NCBI RefSeq assembly: GCF_009720865.1
Contig: NZ_WNLA01000017.1
Location: 1 to 64,000, forward strand
Direction of reading: 5' to 3'
Length of the DNA: 64,000 bases
DNA from: Pseudoduganella ginsengisoli
GTDB taxonomy: Bacteria > Pseudomonadota > Gammaproteobacteria > Burkholderiales > Burkholderiaceae_D
Made by a program: the position numbers and the translations under genes. Shown piece after piece: positions 25,540 through 33,162 of this stretch. Every line of letters starts with the position of its first letter. Position 1 is the stretch's first letter. The notes beneath the pieces were generated by a model. It was given only the letters and a program-made list of their open reading frames with translations. It was not told the origin of the DNA and ran no database searches.

Positions 25540-26313
25540 ATGCTGATAGTACTGTCGCCCGCAAAGAGCCTGGACCTGGAAACACCGCCCACCACCAGGC
25601 TTCGCACCGAACCCCAGTTTCTCGACCATTCTTCCCAGCTGATTAACCGCCTGCGTGAATTCGCGCCAGCGGAAATCGGTGAATTAATGGATATTTCCGA
25701 CGCGTTGTCGGCGCTGAACGTGGCGCGCTATGCGTCGTGGACCCAAGATACGTCGGAAGCCCGTCCCGCAGTCATGACCTTTAATGGCGACGTGTACGAT
25801 GGCCTGGCTGCCCGGACGCTGACGCCGAAACAGCTCGACTACACGCAATCGCGCGTGCGCATTTTGTCCGGCCTGTATGGCATGCTGCGCCCGCTGGATG
25901 TGATCCACCCGCACCGCCTGGAAATGGGGACCCGGCTGTCCAACCCGCGCGGCAAGGATTTGTATGCGTTTTGGGGCGACACCATTACCGAAGCGCTGAA
26001 CCGCACGGCGGAAGAGCAGGGCGCGGAAGTGCTGGTGAACCTGGCATCGGAAGAATATTTTAAATCCGTGCGCAAAGCGAAATTAAAAGTGCCAGTGATT
26101 ACGCCAGTGTTTGAAGACTGGAAAAACGGCAAATACAAGATCATTTCGTTTTATGCGAAACGCGCGCGGGGTTTGCTGGCGCGCTATGCGGCGGTCCATC
26201 ATATTCACGATCCGCAAAAGCTGAAGGCGTTCGACACGGATGGGTATGCATTCGTGCCGGATGCGTCGGATGAGCGTCACTGGATTTTCCGCCGCAAACT
26301 GGCAGATGCCTGA
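25540..26313 (+). CDS. yaaA: YaaA / DUF328 family peroxide-stress protein
   Basis: 257 residues from ATG 25540, which gives the family start MLIVLSPAKSLD. The conserved RILSGLYGMLRPLD, MGTRL and FYAKRARGLLARY motifs are all present and the length is normal. In E. coli YaaA lowers free iron and limits Fenton damage under peroxide stress. No OxyR-like site was recognised in the short divergent region. Confidence 0.95.
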   Translation: MLIVLSPAKSLDLETPPTTRLRTEPQFLDHSSQLINRLREFAPAEIGELMDISDALSALNVARYASWTQDTSEARPAVMTFNGDVYDGLAARTLTPKQLDYTQSRVRILSGLYGMLRPLDVIHPHRLEMGTRLSNPRGKDLYAFWGDTITEALNRTAEEQGAEVLVNLASEEYFKSVRKAKLKVPVITPVFEDWKNGKYKIISFYAKRARGLLARYAAVHHIHDPQKLKAFDTDGYAFVPDASDERHWIFRRKLADA

Positions 26314-26319
26314 AACGCC

Positions 26320-26345
26320 AAACGGACCGGCATGCCGGTCCGTTT
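26320..26345. terminator. bidirectional terminator-type palindrome between yaaA and bamD
   Basis: A perfect 13+13 inverted repeat, AAACGGACCGGCA / TGCCGGTCCGTTT, lies between the convergent stops of yaaA and bamD. It is flanked by short A and T runs on either side, so it can serve both genes. Confidence 0.75.
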
Positions 26346-26363
26346 CATTGAATCAGGCGGGCA

Positions 26364-27164
26364 TTAACCCCAGAATTTCCACCAGGCTTTATCCTTGTCG
26401 GCATCGCCTTTCAGGAACTTGCTTTCCGGGTAGTTTTGCTTGAAGACGCGCAGCGCATCGTCGTGCAGGGCTTTGTTGCCCATCTTGTCGTAGCCGCGGA
26501 TCATGATGTACAGCGCTTCTTCAATCGACGGCGAATCGCGGTAATCGGCAATCACGCCCTGGGCGCGGTTGATGGCGGCCAGATAGGCGCCGCGGCGGTA
26601 GTAGTAGCGGGCCACGTGCACTTCGTACGACGCCATTGCATTGATCAGGTACTTCATGCGGTCGATCGCGTCTGGCGTGTATTGGCTGTTGGGGAACTTT
26701 TCCACCAGCGCCTTGAACGCGGCATACGCTTCGCGCGTGGCTTTTGGGTCACGCTCGGTCGGGTCTTGCTCGTAAATAAAGTTCAGGAAGCTGATCTGGT
26801 CGTTAAAATTGATCAAGCCCCGCAAGTAATACATGTAGTCGACGTTTGCGTGGTTCGGGTGCAGCTTGATGAAGCGTTCGACGGCGGCCAGCGCCTGTGC
26901 CTGGTCTTGCGCTTTATACTGTGCATAGGCGATATTCATCTGTGCCTGCTGCGCATACGTACCGAATGGATAGCTCGATTCCAGCTTTTCGAACAATTGG
27001 ACGGCACGCTCGTAGTGGCCGCCGTTCAATTCCTCCATGGCCTCCGAGTATAATTTCGTCGCGGACCAGCCTTTGGTTTCATCTGCCTTTTCAGGCAGCA
27101 AACTACACGCGGATAAGCCAAGCAGTACGACGGTTGCTGCAATTACCGATAATTTTTTTTGCAT
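26364..27164 (-). CDS. bamD: outer-membrane protein assembly factor BamD (ComL)
   Basis: 266 residues from ATG 27164 (MQKKLSVIAATVVLLG...). A lipoprotein signal ends at LSACS. TPR-like repeats fill the rest (YSEAMEELNGGHYERAVQLFEKLESSYPFG, then KATREAYAAFKALVEKFPNSQYTPDA). BamD is the essential lipoprotein of the BAM complex that inserts beta-barrel proteins. It is divergent from rluD, the usual arrangement in betaproteobacteria. The longer start at 27191 would spoil the signal peptide. Confidence 0.96.
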   Translation of the reverse strand: MQKKLSVIAATVVLLGLSACSLLPEKADETKGWSATKLYSEAMEELNGGHYERAVQLFEKLESSYPFGTYAQQAQMNIAYAQYKAQDQAQALAAVERFIKLHPNHANVDYMYYLRGLINFNDQISFLNFIYEQDPTERDPKATREAYAAFKALVEKFPNSQYTPDAIDRMKYLINAMASYEVHVARYYYRRGAYLAAINRAQGVIADYRDSPSIEEALYIMIRGYDKMGNKALHDDALRVFKQNYPESKFLKGDADKDKAWWKFWG

Positions 27165-27230
27165 GTTGTTTCGCAAGAACGTTTTAACCAAATTTGATAC
27201 AACTGGCTGATTATAGCCGATGGGAATGCT

Positions 27231-28340
27231 GTGACTTTAAACAATAATGAATTTGACGCCGACACCGATGACTTCCTGGCCGATGAAGAGGCCGGCGATC
27301 CGCTGGCGCCCATCGAGCTGCAACTGAGCCCGGAAGTATGCGGCGAACGCCTGGACAAAGTCATCTCGAAACTGGTGCCGCAATTTTCGCGCGGCCGCCT
27401 GCAAATGTGGATCGAAGAAGGCTTTGTCACCGTCGATGGCAAGACCACGAAAACCCGCGCCACCGTGTACGGCGATGAAAAAGTACTGATTTTGCCGCAG
27501 CCGGACCAGGAGGCGGAAGCCTTCAAGGCGGAAGAAATGGACCTGGACATCGTGTTTGAAGATGACCATTTGATCGTCATTAACAAACCGGCTGGGCTGG
27601 TCGTGCATCCGGGTTCCGGCAACTGGTCCGGCACCTTGCTGAACGGCCTGCTGCACCACTGCCCGCAATTGCGCGGCGTGCCGCGCGCCGGCATCGTGCA
27701 CCGCCTGGACAAGGATACGTCCGGCCTGATGGTGGTCGGCAAGACCTTGGCCGCCCAGACGGAACTGGTGCGCCAGCTGCAAGCCCGTACCGTCAAACGC
27801 GAATACTGGTGCCTCGTGTGGGGCACGCCGCAGACCACGTGCACGATTAACCTGTCGATGGGCCGCCACCCGCGCGACCGCGTAAAAATGGCCGTGTCGA
27901 ACACGATGGGATCCAAACCGGCCATTACGCGCTATGAGCGGATTGAATCGGGCAAGCTGGAAGACCGCCCGGTCAGCCTGGTGCAGTGCCGGCTAGAAAC
28001 AGGCCGTACCCACCAGATCCGCGTGCACATGTCGCACGTGGGCTTCCCGCTGATTGGCGACCAGGTTTATGGCAAAGCGCACTTGACGCACTTCTTCCCG
28101 CGCCAGGCATTGCAGGCGCGCCGCCTGGGCCTGATCCACCCGGCCACGGGCGAGGCGGTCGAATGGCGCGTGCCGCTGGCCGACGATTTCGCGGACTTGC
28201 TGGAACAGTGCGGCATTGAAAACCCGGGCCTGAGCGACGTGGGCGCGGAAGATGAAGAAGTCGAATATGACTACGACTTCGGTGTCGATGACGACGATGA
28301 AGATGACGACGAGCACGAAGTTGAAATCATCCGTGTTTGA
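27231..28340 (+). CDS. rluD: 23S rRNA pseudouridine synthase RluD
   Basis: 369 residues from GTG 27231; upstream ATG codons are out of frame. It has an N-terminal S4-like RNA-binding domain (GERLDKVISKLVPQFSRGRLQMWIEEG split across about 38-70) and the catalytic core with HRLDKDTSGLM, whose Asp is the nucleophile. It modifies helix 69 of 23S rRNA. Two acidic stretches stand out: the first 30 residues and the last 35 (runs of D and E such as VDDDDEDDDEHE). The acidic tail is encoded in the same DNA as the probable start region of pgeF. Confidence 0.95.
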   Translation: MTLNNNEFDADTDDFLADEEAGDPLAPIELQLSPEVCGERLDKVISKLVPQFSRGRLQMWIEEGFVTVDGKTTKTRATVYGDEKVLILPQPDQEAEAFKAEEMDLDIVFEDDHLIVINKPAGLVVHPGSGNWSGTLLNGLLHHCPQLRGVPRAGIVHRLDKDTSGLMVVGKTLAAQTELVRQLQARTVKREYWCLVWGTPQTTCTINLSMGRHPRDRVKMAVSNTMGSKPAITRYERIESGKLEDRPVSLVQCRLETGRTHQIRVHMSHVGFPLIGDQVYGKAHLTHFFPRQALQARRLGLIHPATGEAVEWRVPLADDFADLLEQCGIENPGLSDVGAEDEEVEYDYDFGVDDDDEDDDEHEVEIIRV

Positions 28341-29139
28341 TGCCCTCAACGTGCCCGGCTGGGCGCCCGCCGACTGGCCGGATTTGCCGCCCAACGTTGG
28401 CGCATTGATGACGATGCGCCGCGGCGGTGTCAGCGCCGCGCCTTACGATGACGGGCAGGGCGGCGGCGGCTTGAACCTCGGCACCCACGTGGGCGACGCG
28501 CCCCACCACGTGGCGGCAAATCGCGCGGCGCTGACGTCCGTATTGCCGGAGGAGCCTGTCTGGCTGAACCAGGTGCACGGCGTCGCCGTCGCCAATGCCG
28601 ATACCGTGCGTCCCGGCGACGTGCCGGAAGCCGATGCGGCAGTGGCGCGCCGCCCGGGTGCGGTCTGCGCCGTGATGACAGCCGATTGCCTGCCTGTGCT
28701 GTTTTGCGATGCGCAAGGTCAAATCGTTGGCGCCGCCCATGCGGGCTGGCGCGGGTTGGCCAATGGCGTGCTGGAACAGACTGTGCAAACCATGCGCGAC
28801 GATGGCGCCGGTGAAATCCTTGCGTGGCTGGGCGCAGCTATCGGTCCCGAGAAATTCGAAGTGGGGCCGGAAGTACTGCAAGCGTTTGTTGCGCGTGCAA
28901 CGAATGAGTCCATGGACAACGCCATCCGCGCCGCCTTCCATCCCATTGCCGGTAAATCCGGCAAATACCTGGCCGACATTTACCAGTTGGCCCGGTGCCT
29001 GCTGAACGCCATCGGCGTGACGAAAATAGCCGGAGGTGAATATTGCACCGTGTTAAATTCGGGGCGTTTTTATTCTTACCGCCGTGATGGCGTCACTGGC
29101 CGCCAGGCCAGCCTGATCTGGATTAAAGACATTGTTTGA
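28303..29139 (+). CDS. pgeF: peptidoglycan editing factor PgeF / YfiH family (LACC1-type)
   Basis: About 278 residues from ATG 28303. A GTG at 28333, overlapping the rluD stop, would give 268. Earlier ATGs at 28252-28299 are artefacts of the repetitive GATGAC codons of the rluD tail. Family signatures are WLNQVHG, VMTADCLPVLF and AAHAGWRGLANGVLE (metal His and Cys), plus FYSYRRDGVTGRQASLIW at the end. Members have copper or zinc-dependent purine nucleoside phosphorylase/polyphenol oxidase activity, and in E. coli the protein removes misincorporated L-Ser from peptidoglycan. It is co-transcribed with rluD. Confidence 0.9.
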   Translation: MTTSTKLKSSVFDALNVPGWAPADWPDLPPNVGALMTMRRGGVSAAPYDDGQGGGGLNLGTHVGDAPHHVAANRAALTSVLPEEPVWLNQVHGVAVANADTVRPGDVPEADAAVARRPGAVCAVMTADCLPVLFCDAQGQIVGAAHAGWRGLANGVLEQTVQTMRDDGAGEILAWLGAAIGPEKFEVGPEVLQAFVARATNESMDNAIRAAFHPIAGKSGKYLADIYQLARCLLNAIGVTKIAGGEYCTVLNSGRFYSYRRDGVTGRQASLIWIKDIV

Positions 29140-29160
29140 TCCTGAGGCCGGCAGTACATA

Positions 29161-29188
29161 CGTCATTCCCGCCTGCGCGAGGATGACG
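29161..29188. repeat. REP-like imperfect palindrome (GTCATTCCCGC type)
   Basis: CGTCATTCCCGC, loop CTGC, then GCGAGGATGACG: two 12-base arms with two G-T-type mismatches. It lies between the convergent pgeF and small membrane protein genes. Dispersed sequences containing CGTCATTCCCGC are common intergenic repeats in beta- and gammaproteobacteria and can act as transcript ends. Only one copy was noticed in this window. Confidence 0.5.
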
Positions 29189-29198
29189 GTACGACCAT

Positions 29199-29420
29199 TT
29201 AATCAGGTGAATTTTCCTCTTTGCTGGCATGCTGCGCTGCAGCATTTTCCTGTATCATGGCAGCTTTGCGGCGCCGCCGTCCGCCGCCTGTTATATAAAT
29301 CAGTATTCCTAATGGCAACACGCAGTACATTAAAAACGTCATAATGCCGGCAACAAACGACGGTTCGGTCAGCGCCATCAGCGCTACCACGTAGATCCAA
29401 GCAACAGCAATCAGCAGCAT
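29199..29420 (-). CDS. small membrane protein, 73 aa
   Basis: Two hydrophobic segments at about 2-20 and 23-44 are joined by TEPS, followed by a basic patch (GGGRRRRKAA) and a polar tail. The positive-inside rule puts the tail in the cytoplasm. A GGGA ribosome site precedes the ATG. I do not know a function. The coherent two-helix topology supports a real gene. It diverges from phaC with 27 bases between. Confidence 0.65.
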   Translation of the reverse strand: MLLIAVAWIYVVALMALTEPSFVAGIMTFLMYCVLPLGILIYITGGGRRRRKAAMIQENAAAQHASKEENSPD

Positions 29421-29447
29421 AAGCAGTCCCGGTTAAAAACTTTCAAA

Positions 29448-31196
29448 ATGGACTTAAACATGAAATTGCCTGATCCTCAAGCCTTTGCCAACGCCTGGAT
29501 GTCGCAGTTCAGCGACCCTAACCAGTGGCAATCCTGGTTCAACATGGTGCCGGAAGTGCAGTCGCACCCTGTGACGGCCATCCTGCGCGATGCGGGAGCC
29601 GCCATCAAGCCTGACGTGATCGAGCAACTGAAAAACGACTATATCGCGCAGTTTTCCACACTGTGGCAAGATTTTATCGGCGGCAAATCGCCGGAAGTCA
29701 CCGACCGCCGCTTTTCGTCGGCAGCATGGCAAAGCAATCCGGTGACGGCATTCAATGCCGCATCCTACCTGCTGAATGCAAAATTCCTGACCGCCATGGC
29801 GGAATCCATTGAAGCGGCGCCGCAACAGCAGCAGCGCATCCGCTTCGCCGTCCAGCAAGTGGTGGACGCGATGTCGCCGGCCAATTTCCTCGCCACGAAT
29901 CCGGAAGCCCAGCAAAAGCTGGTGGAAACCAAAGGCGAAAGCTTGACCAAAGGTTTGGCCAATATGCTGGCCGACATGAATAAGGGCCACATTTCGCTGT
30001 CCGATGAATCGGCTTTCGAAGTGGGTAAAAACCTGGCCAATACGCCAGGCCAGGTGGTGTATGAAAATGACTTGTTCCAGCTGATCCAATACACGCCGAC
30101 GACGGAAACCGTGCACGAGCGTCCATTGCTGCTGGTGCCGCCTTGCATCAACAAGTTCTACATCCTGGACTTGCAGCCTGAGAATTCCGTCGTGCGTTAT
30201 GCGGTAGAGCAGGGCAATACGGTGTTCCTCGTGTCGTGGCGCAATCCCGACCAGTCGTTGGCAAAGACTACGTGGGATGATTACGTGGACGATGGCGTCA
30301 TCAATGCCATCCATCTGGTGCAGGAAATCACGGGCCAGGACAAGCTGAACACCTTGGGCTTTTGCGTGGGCGGCACCCTGCTGAGCACGTCGCTGGCCGT
30401 GATGGCGGCGCGCGGTGAAAACCCGGCGTCCAGCGTCACCCTGCTGACCACGTTCCTGGACTTCAGCGATACGGGCGTGCTCAGCGTGTTTGTCGACGAA
30501 GCGCAAGTGCAGCTGCGCGAACAAACGCTGAAATCCGGCGGCTTGATGCCGGGCCGCGACCTGGCGACGACGTTCTCCAGCCTGCGTCCCAATGACCTGG
30601 TGTGGAATTACGTGCAGTCGAATTACCTGAAGGGCAATGAACCGCCGCCATTCGATTTGCTGTACTGGAATTCGGACAGCACGAATTTGCCCGGTCCGAT
30701 GTTCTGCTGGTATCTGCGCAATACTTACCTGGAAAACAATTTGAAGCATCCGGGTAAATTGACGGTGGCTGGCGAGAAAGTCGACTTGTCCGCCATTGAT
30801 GCGCCGGCATTTATTTACGCATCGCGTGAAGACCATATCGTGCCATGGACGTCCGCTTATGAATCGAATGACATCCTGAACCCGAAAAAGCCGAAGAATA
30901 ACCGCTTTATTTTGGGCGCGTCCGGCCACATTGCAGGGGTGATCAATCCTGCGTCGAAAAACAAGCGCAGCTATTGGACTAACGATGCGGCGCCGAAGAA
31001 AGGCGCCAAGCGCCTGGATGCGAATGCATGGTTTGACGGCGCCACCGAACATAAAGGCAGCTGGTGGCCGGAGTGGGCGGCATTCCTGGCGGAACACGGC
31101 GGCAAGGATGTGCCGGCGCCGAAAATGCACGGCAGCAAAAAGTATTTGCCAATTGAAGCGGCGCCAGGCCGTTATGTGAAAGCCAAGGCGGATTAA
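29448..31196 (+). CDS. phaC: class I poly(3-hydroxyalkanoate) synthase PhaC
   Basis: 582 residues. The lipase-like box GFCVGG holds the catalytic Cys306, with Asp462 (SREDHIVPW) and His494 (GASGHIAGV) completing the triad. The length and LLLVPPCINKFYILDL are typical of class I enzymes, which polymerise 3-hydroxybutyryl-CoA at the granule surface. It is followed by phaR; phaA and phaB are not in the window. ATG 29448 is used; ATG 29460 is possible. Confidence 0.96.
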   Translation: MDLNMKLPDPQAFANAWMSQFSDPNQWQSWFNMVPEVQSHPVTAILRDAGAAIKPDVIEQLKNDYIAQFSTLWQDFIGGKSPEVTDRRFSSAAWQSNPVTAFNAASYLLNAKFLTAMAESIEAAPQQQQRIRFAVQQVVDAMSPANFLATNPEAQQKLVETKGESLTKGLANMLADMNKGHISLSDESAFEVGKNLANTPGQVVYENDLFQLIQYTPTTETVHERPLLLVPPCINKFYILDLQPENSVVRYAVEQGNTVFLVSWRNPDQSLAKTTWDDYVDDGVINAIHLVQEITGQDKLNTLGFCVGGTLLSTSLAVMAARGENPASSVTLLTTFLDFSDTGVLSVFVDEAQVQLREQTLKSGGLMPGRDLATTFSSLRPNDLVWNYVQSNYLKGNEPPPFDLLYWNSDSTNLPGPMFCWYLRNTYLENNLKHPGKLTVAGEKVDLSAIDAPAFIYASREDHIVPWTSAYESNDILNPKKPKNNRFILGASGHIAGVINPASKNKRSYWTNDAAPKKGAKRLDANAWFDGATEHKGSWWPEWAAFLAEHGGKDVPAPKMHGSKKYLPIEAAPGRYVKAKAD

Positions 31197-31286
31197 TTCA
31201 GGAACCGAGCAGGAACTCAGCTGTTGCAATGCGGTCCCTATCGTGTTGCAACGCGAAAACCTGTGCCACCGGCGTTTTTTTCACTC

Positions 31287-31342
31287 TATAATAGGCGCCA
31301 GAGGTACACGTAAAAAAGCGGACCTTGGTCCGCTTTTTTTTC
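31287..31342 (+). promoter_or_regulatory. consensus -10 box followed by strong terminator in the phaC-phaR gap
   Basis: A perfect TATAAT at 31287-31292 is followed 20 bases later by a terminator hairpin (GCGGACC / GGTCCGC flanked by A6 and T8, 31312-31342). A transcript starting near 31299 would be only about 43 nucleotides unless it reads through into phaR at 31387. The hairpin also terminates phaC transcripts. It could be an attenuator for phaR or a very short RNA; the -35 (around 31263-31270) is weak. Confidence 0.5.
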
Positions 31343-31386
31343 AAAATAACCGTGAAAGCGCTGCGGCGCAAAAAATGGAACTTGTG

Positions 31387-31944
31387 ATGACTGGTGCAAA
31401 GAAAAACGCGGAACGCTTGATCAAGAAATACCCTAATCGCCGTTTATACGACACGCAAACCAGTTCCTACATCACGTTGACCGATGTGAAGCAGCTCGTG
31501 CTCGACAATGAAGAATTCACGGTGGTCGACGCGAAATCCAACGAGGATTTGACCCGCAGTATCCTGCTGCAAATCATTCTGGAAGAAGAAGCCAGCGGCG
31601 TGCCGATGTTTTCCACCGGCGTGCTGGCGCAAATCATCCGCTATTATGGCCACGCGATGCAGGGCATGATGGGTTCTTATCTGGAAAAGAATGTCGAAGC
31701 CTTCACGGATATCCAGCGCAAATTCACCAGCGCCACGCTTGACGGCAAGCCATTTAGCCCGGAAATGTGGTCGCAATTCATGAATGTGCAAGGCCCGATC
31801 ATGCAGGGCATGATGAACAATTACATCGACCAGAGCAAAACCCTGTTCGTGCAAATGCAAGAGCAAATGCAAAACCAGAGCAAGTCGCTGTTCAGCGCAT
31901 TTCCGTTCATGAATCCGGTGGTGCCGCCGACGGACAAGAAATAA
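31387..31944 (+). CDS. phaR: polyhydroxyalkanoate synthesis repressor PhaR
   Basis: 185 residues from ATG 31387 (MTGAKKNAERLIKKYPNRRL). The N-terminal PHB/PHA accumulation DNA-binding domain includes KKYPNRRLYDT and SYITLTDVKQLV, and the PHB_acc repeats follow (about 75-150). It binds both DNA and PHB granules and represses phasin genes and its own gene. It is separated from phaC by the terminator at 31312, so it probably has its own promoter. Confidence 0.93.
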   Translation: MTGAKKNAERLIKKYPNRRLYDTQTSSYITLTDVKQLVLDNEEFTVVDAKSNEDLTRSILLQIILEEEASGVPMFSTGVLAQIIRYYGHAMQGMMGSYLEKNVEAFTDIQRKFTSATLDGKPFSPEMWSQFMNVQGPIMQGMMNNYIDQSKTLFVQMQEQMQNQSKSLFSAFPFMNPVVPPTDKK

Positions 31945-31948
31945 AATG

Positions 31949-31976
31949 CAAAACCGGGCCTGGAGCCCGGTTTTTT
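31949..31976. terminator. intrinsic terminator shared by phaR and the flagellin gene
   Basis: AAAACCGGGC, loop CTGGA, then GCCCGGTTTTTT, four bases after the phaR stop and two before the convergent flagellin stop. A run on one side and T run on the other make it bidirectional. Confidence 0.85.
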
Positions 31977-31978
31977 AG

Positions 31979-32875
31979 TTACTGGAGCAGTGAAATCACC
32001 AGCGCAGGGGTCACGTTACTCTTGCGCATCATCGCCGTGCTCGACTGCAGCAGCATCAGCTGCACGGTCGCATTCGCGGTTTCATCGGCAAAGTCCGCAT
32101 CCATGTAGCGGCCTTCCGCCGACTGGCCATTTTCCACGGCAGTCTGCAAGTTATTGAACGTGTGGTCGAGGCGGTTGATCAGCGCCCCCAGTTCTGAACG
32201 CGATTGCGCCACCAGGTTGATGGCGGTGTTGATGCGCCCGATTACGGCATTGGCGCCGCCGCTGGTGAGCAATTCCGCACCGGTATCGGTCACGCGGGTT
32301 TCAATCGTATGGTCCGGCAAGACCACCTGGTAGGGCACATTGACGCCTGATGTGTTGCGGGTGGCGTCCAGCGCATTGTTGTACAGCGTTTCAAATTGGT
32401 ATTGCGTGCTTTCTTCGGCGGAAGCGCCAAACTGGAAACGCGTCAGGAAATCATTGGCGGGTTTTCCCGTCAACAAGCCATTTTCACCGTACAGTAAATC
32501 TTCCTTGACTTGTCGCTCATTTTGCCGGCCCAGCTCATCGTATTCCGTTTGCATGGCCTGGCGGTCGGCGTCGGTATAACTGCCATCGGCTGCCTGCGTG
32601 GCCAATTCCTGCATGCGCGACATGGAGCGGTTCAGGCTTTCCAGCACGGAATCCATGGTTTGCAATTTGGAAATACTGTTTTGCGTATTGCGCATTGCCG
32701 TCTTCATGCCTGCATTTTGCGCGTGCAGGCGCGTGGCAATTTGCAGGCCGGCGGCATCGTCCTGGCCTGAGTTGATCCGGTAACCCGTCGCCAGCCGCTC
32801 GTTGGACACGCTCAGCGAACGCTGAGAGCGGCCCGCCGCATTGATCGCGGCAAGCGAGGCGTGGTTGGTGTGCAT
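31979..32875 (-). CDS. flagellin, isolated copy
   Basis: 298 residues from ATG 32875 (MHTNHASLAAINAAGR). A TTG at 32884 is closer to the AGGAAAA stretch upstream and may be the true start. The N-terminal D0/D1 part (LATGYRINSGQDDAAGLQIATRL...MQELATQAADGSYTDADR) and C-terminal D1/D0 part (INRLDHTFNNLQ...LMLLQSSTAMMRK) are both present. The central domain is short, as in lateral or compact flagellins. No chaperone, cap or other flagellar gene lies nearby, so it is either an orphan paralogue or a relocated filament gene. Confidence 0.9.
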   Translation of the reverse strand: MHTNHASLAAINAAGRSQRSLSVSNERLATGYRINSGQDDAAGLQIATRLHAQNAGMKTAMRNTQNSISKLQTMDSVLESLNRSMSRMQELATQAADGSYTDADRQAMQTEYDELGRQNERQVKEDLLYGENGLLTGKPANDFLTRFQFGASAEESTQYQFETLYNNALDATRNTSGVNVPYQVVLPDHTIETRVTDTGAELLTSGGANAVIGRINTAINLVAQSRSELGALINRLDHTFNNLQTAVENGQSAEGRYMDADFADETANATVQLMLLQSSTAMMRKSNVTPALVISLLQ

Positions 32876-33061
32876 GCTAAGCAAGATATTTTTTCCTTGG
32901 TTTTTCCACGAGGAAAATCTTTATCTGGGTTAATTGTACTACACACCACGCTTGCAGCTTGACGCATTTTCGCATCAGTAGCGGATTTTCAGTGACTTGC
33001 ATGCGCGATGTCGTGTCGTAGCGGGATGTTGCCGCGAAAAAGTAGTTTTCCAACATTTCTG

Positions 33062-33091
33062 TTGACGGGAGATTTTCTTCACTGTTAGTAT
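33062..33091 (+). promoter_or_regulatory. candidate sigma-70 promoter for the glycosidase gene
   Basis: TTGACG (33062-33067), an 18-base spacer and TAGTAT (33086-33091). Transcription would begin near 33098. The LacI-type operator starts only a few bases further on, a classic repression geometry. Confidence 0.55.
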
Positions 33092-33102
33092 CTGGACATC
33101 GG

Positions 33103-33116
33103 TGGAAGCGCTTCCA
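33103..33116. promoter_or_regulatory. LacI-family operator, perfect palindrome
   Basis: TGGAAGCGCTTCCA is a perfect 14-bp palindrome with the central CG that LacI/GalR-family regulators recognise; a flanking G and C extend it to 16 bp. It lies between the candidate promoter and the glycosidase start. The regulator is probably the LacI-family protein encoded at 42798-43808. Confidence 0.8.
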
Positions 33117-33162
33117 CTCAGCAGTTGACCGATCCCTTCGACCGTTTTTGAGGAGTTTCCCT

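Noticed and set aside
28252-28302. Earlier pgeF start codons
   Set aside because: These ATGs arise from the repetitive acidic tail codons of rluD, have no ribosome site and would add a Thr/Met/Lys-rich head not expected in the family.
29454-31229. 591-residue minus-strand frame
   Set aside because: Antisense to phaC; the phaC triad and length leave no doubt which strand is coding.
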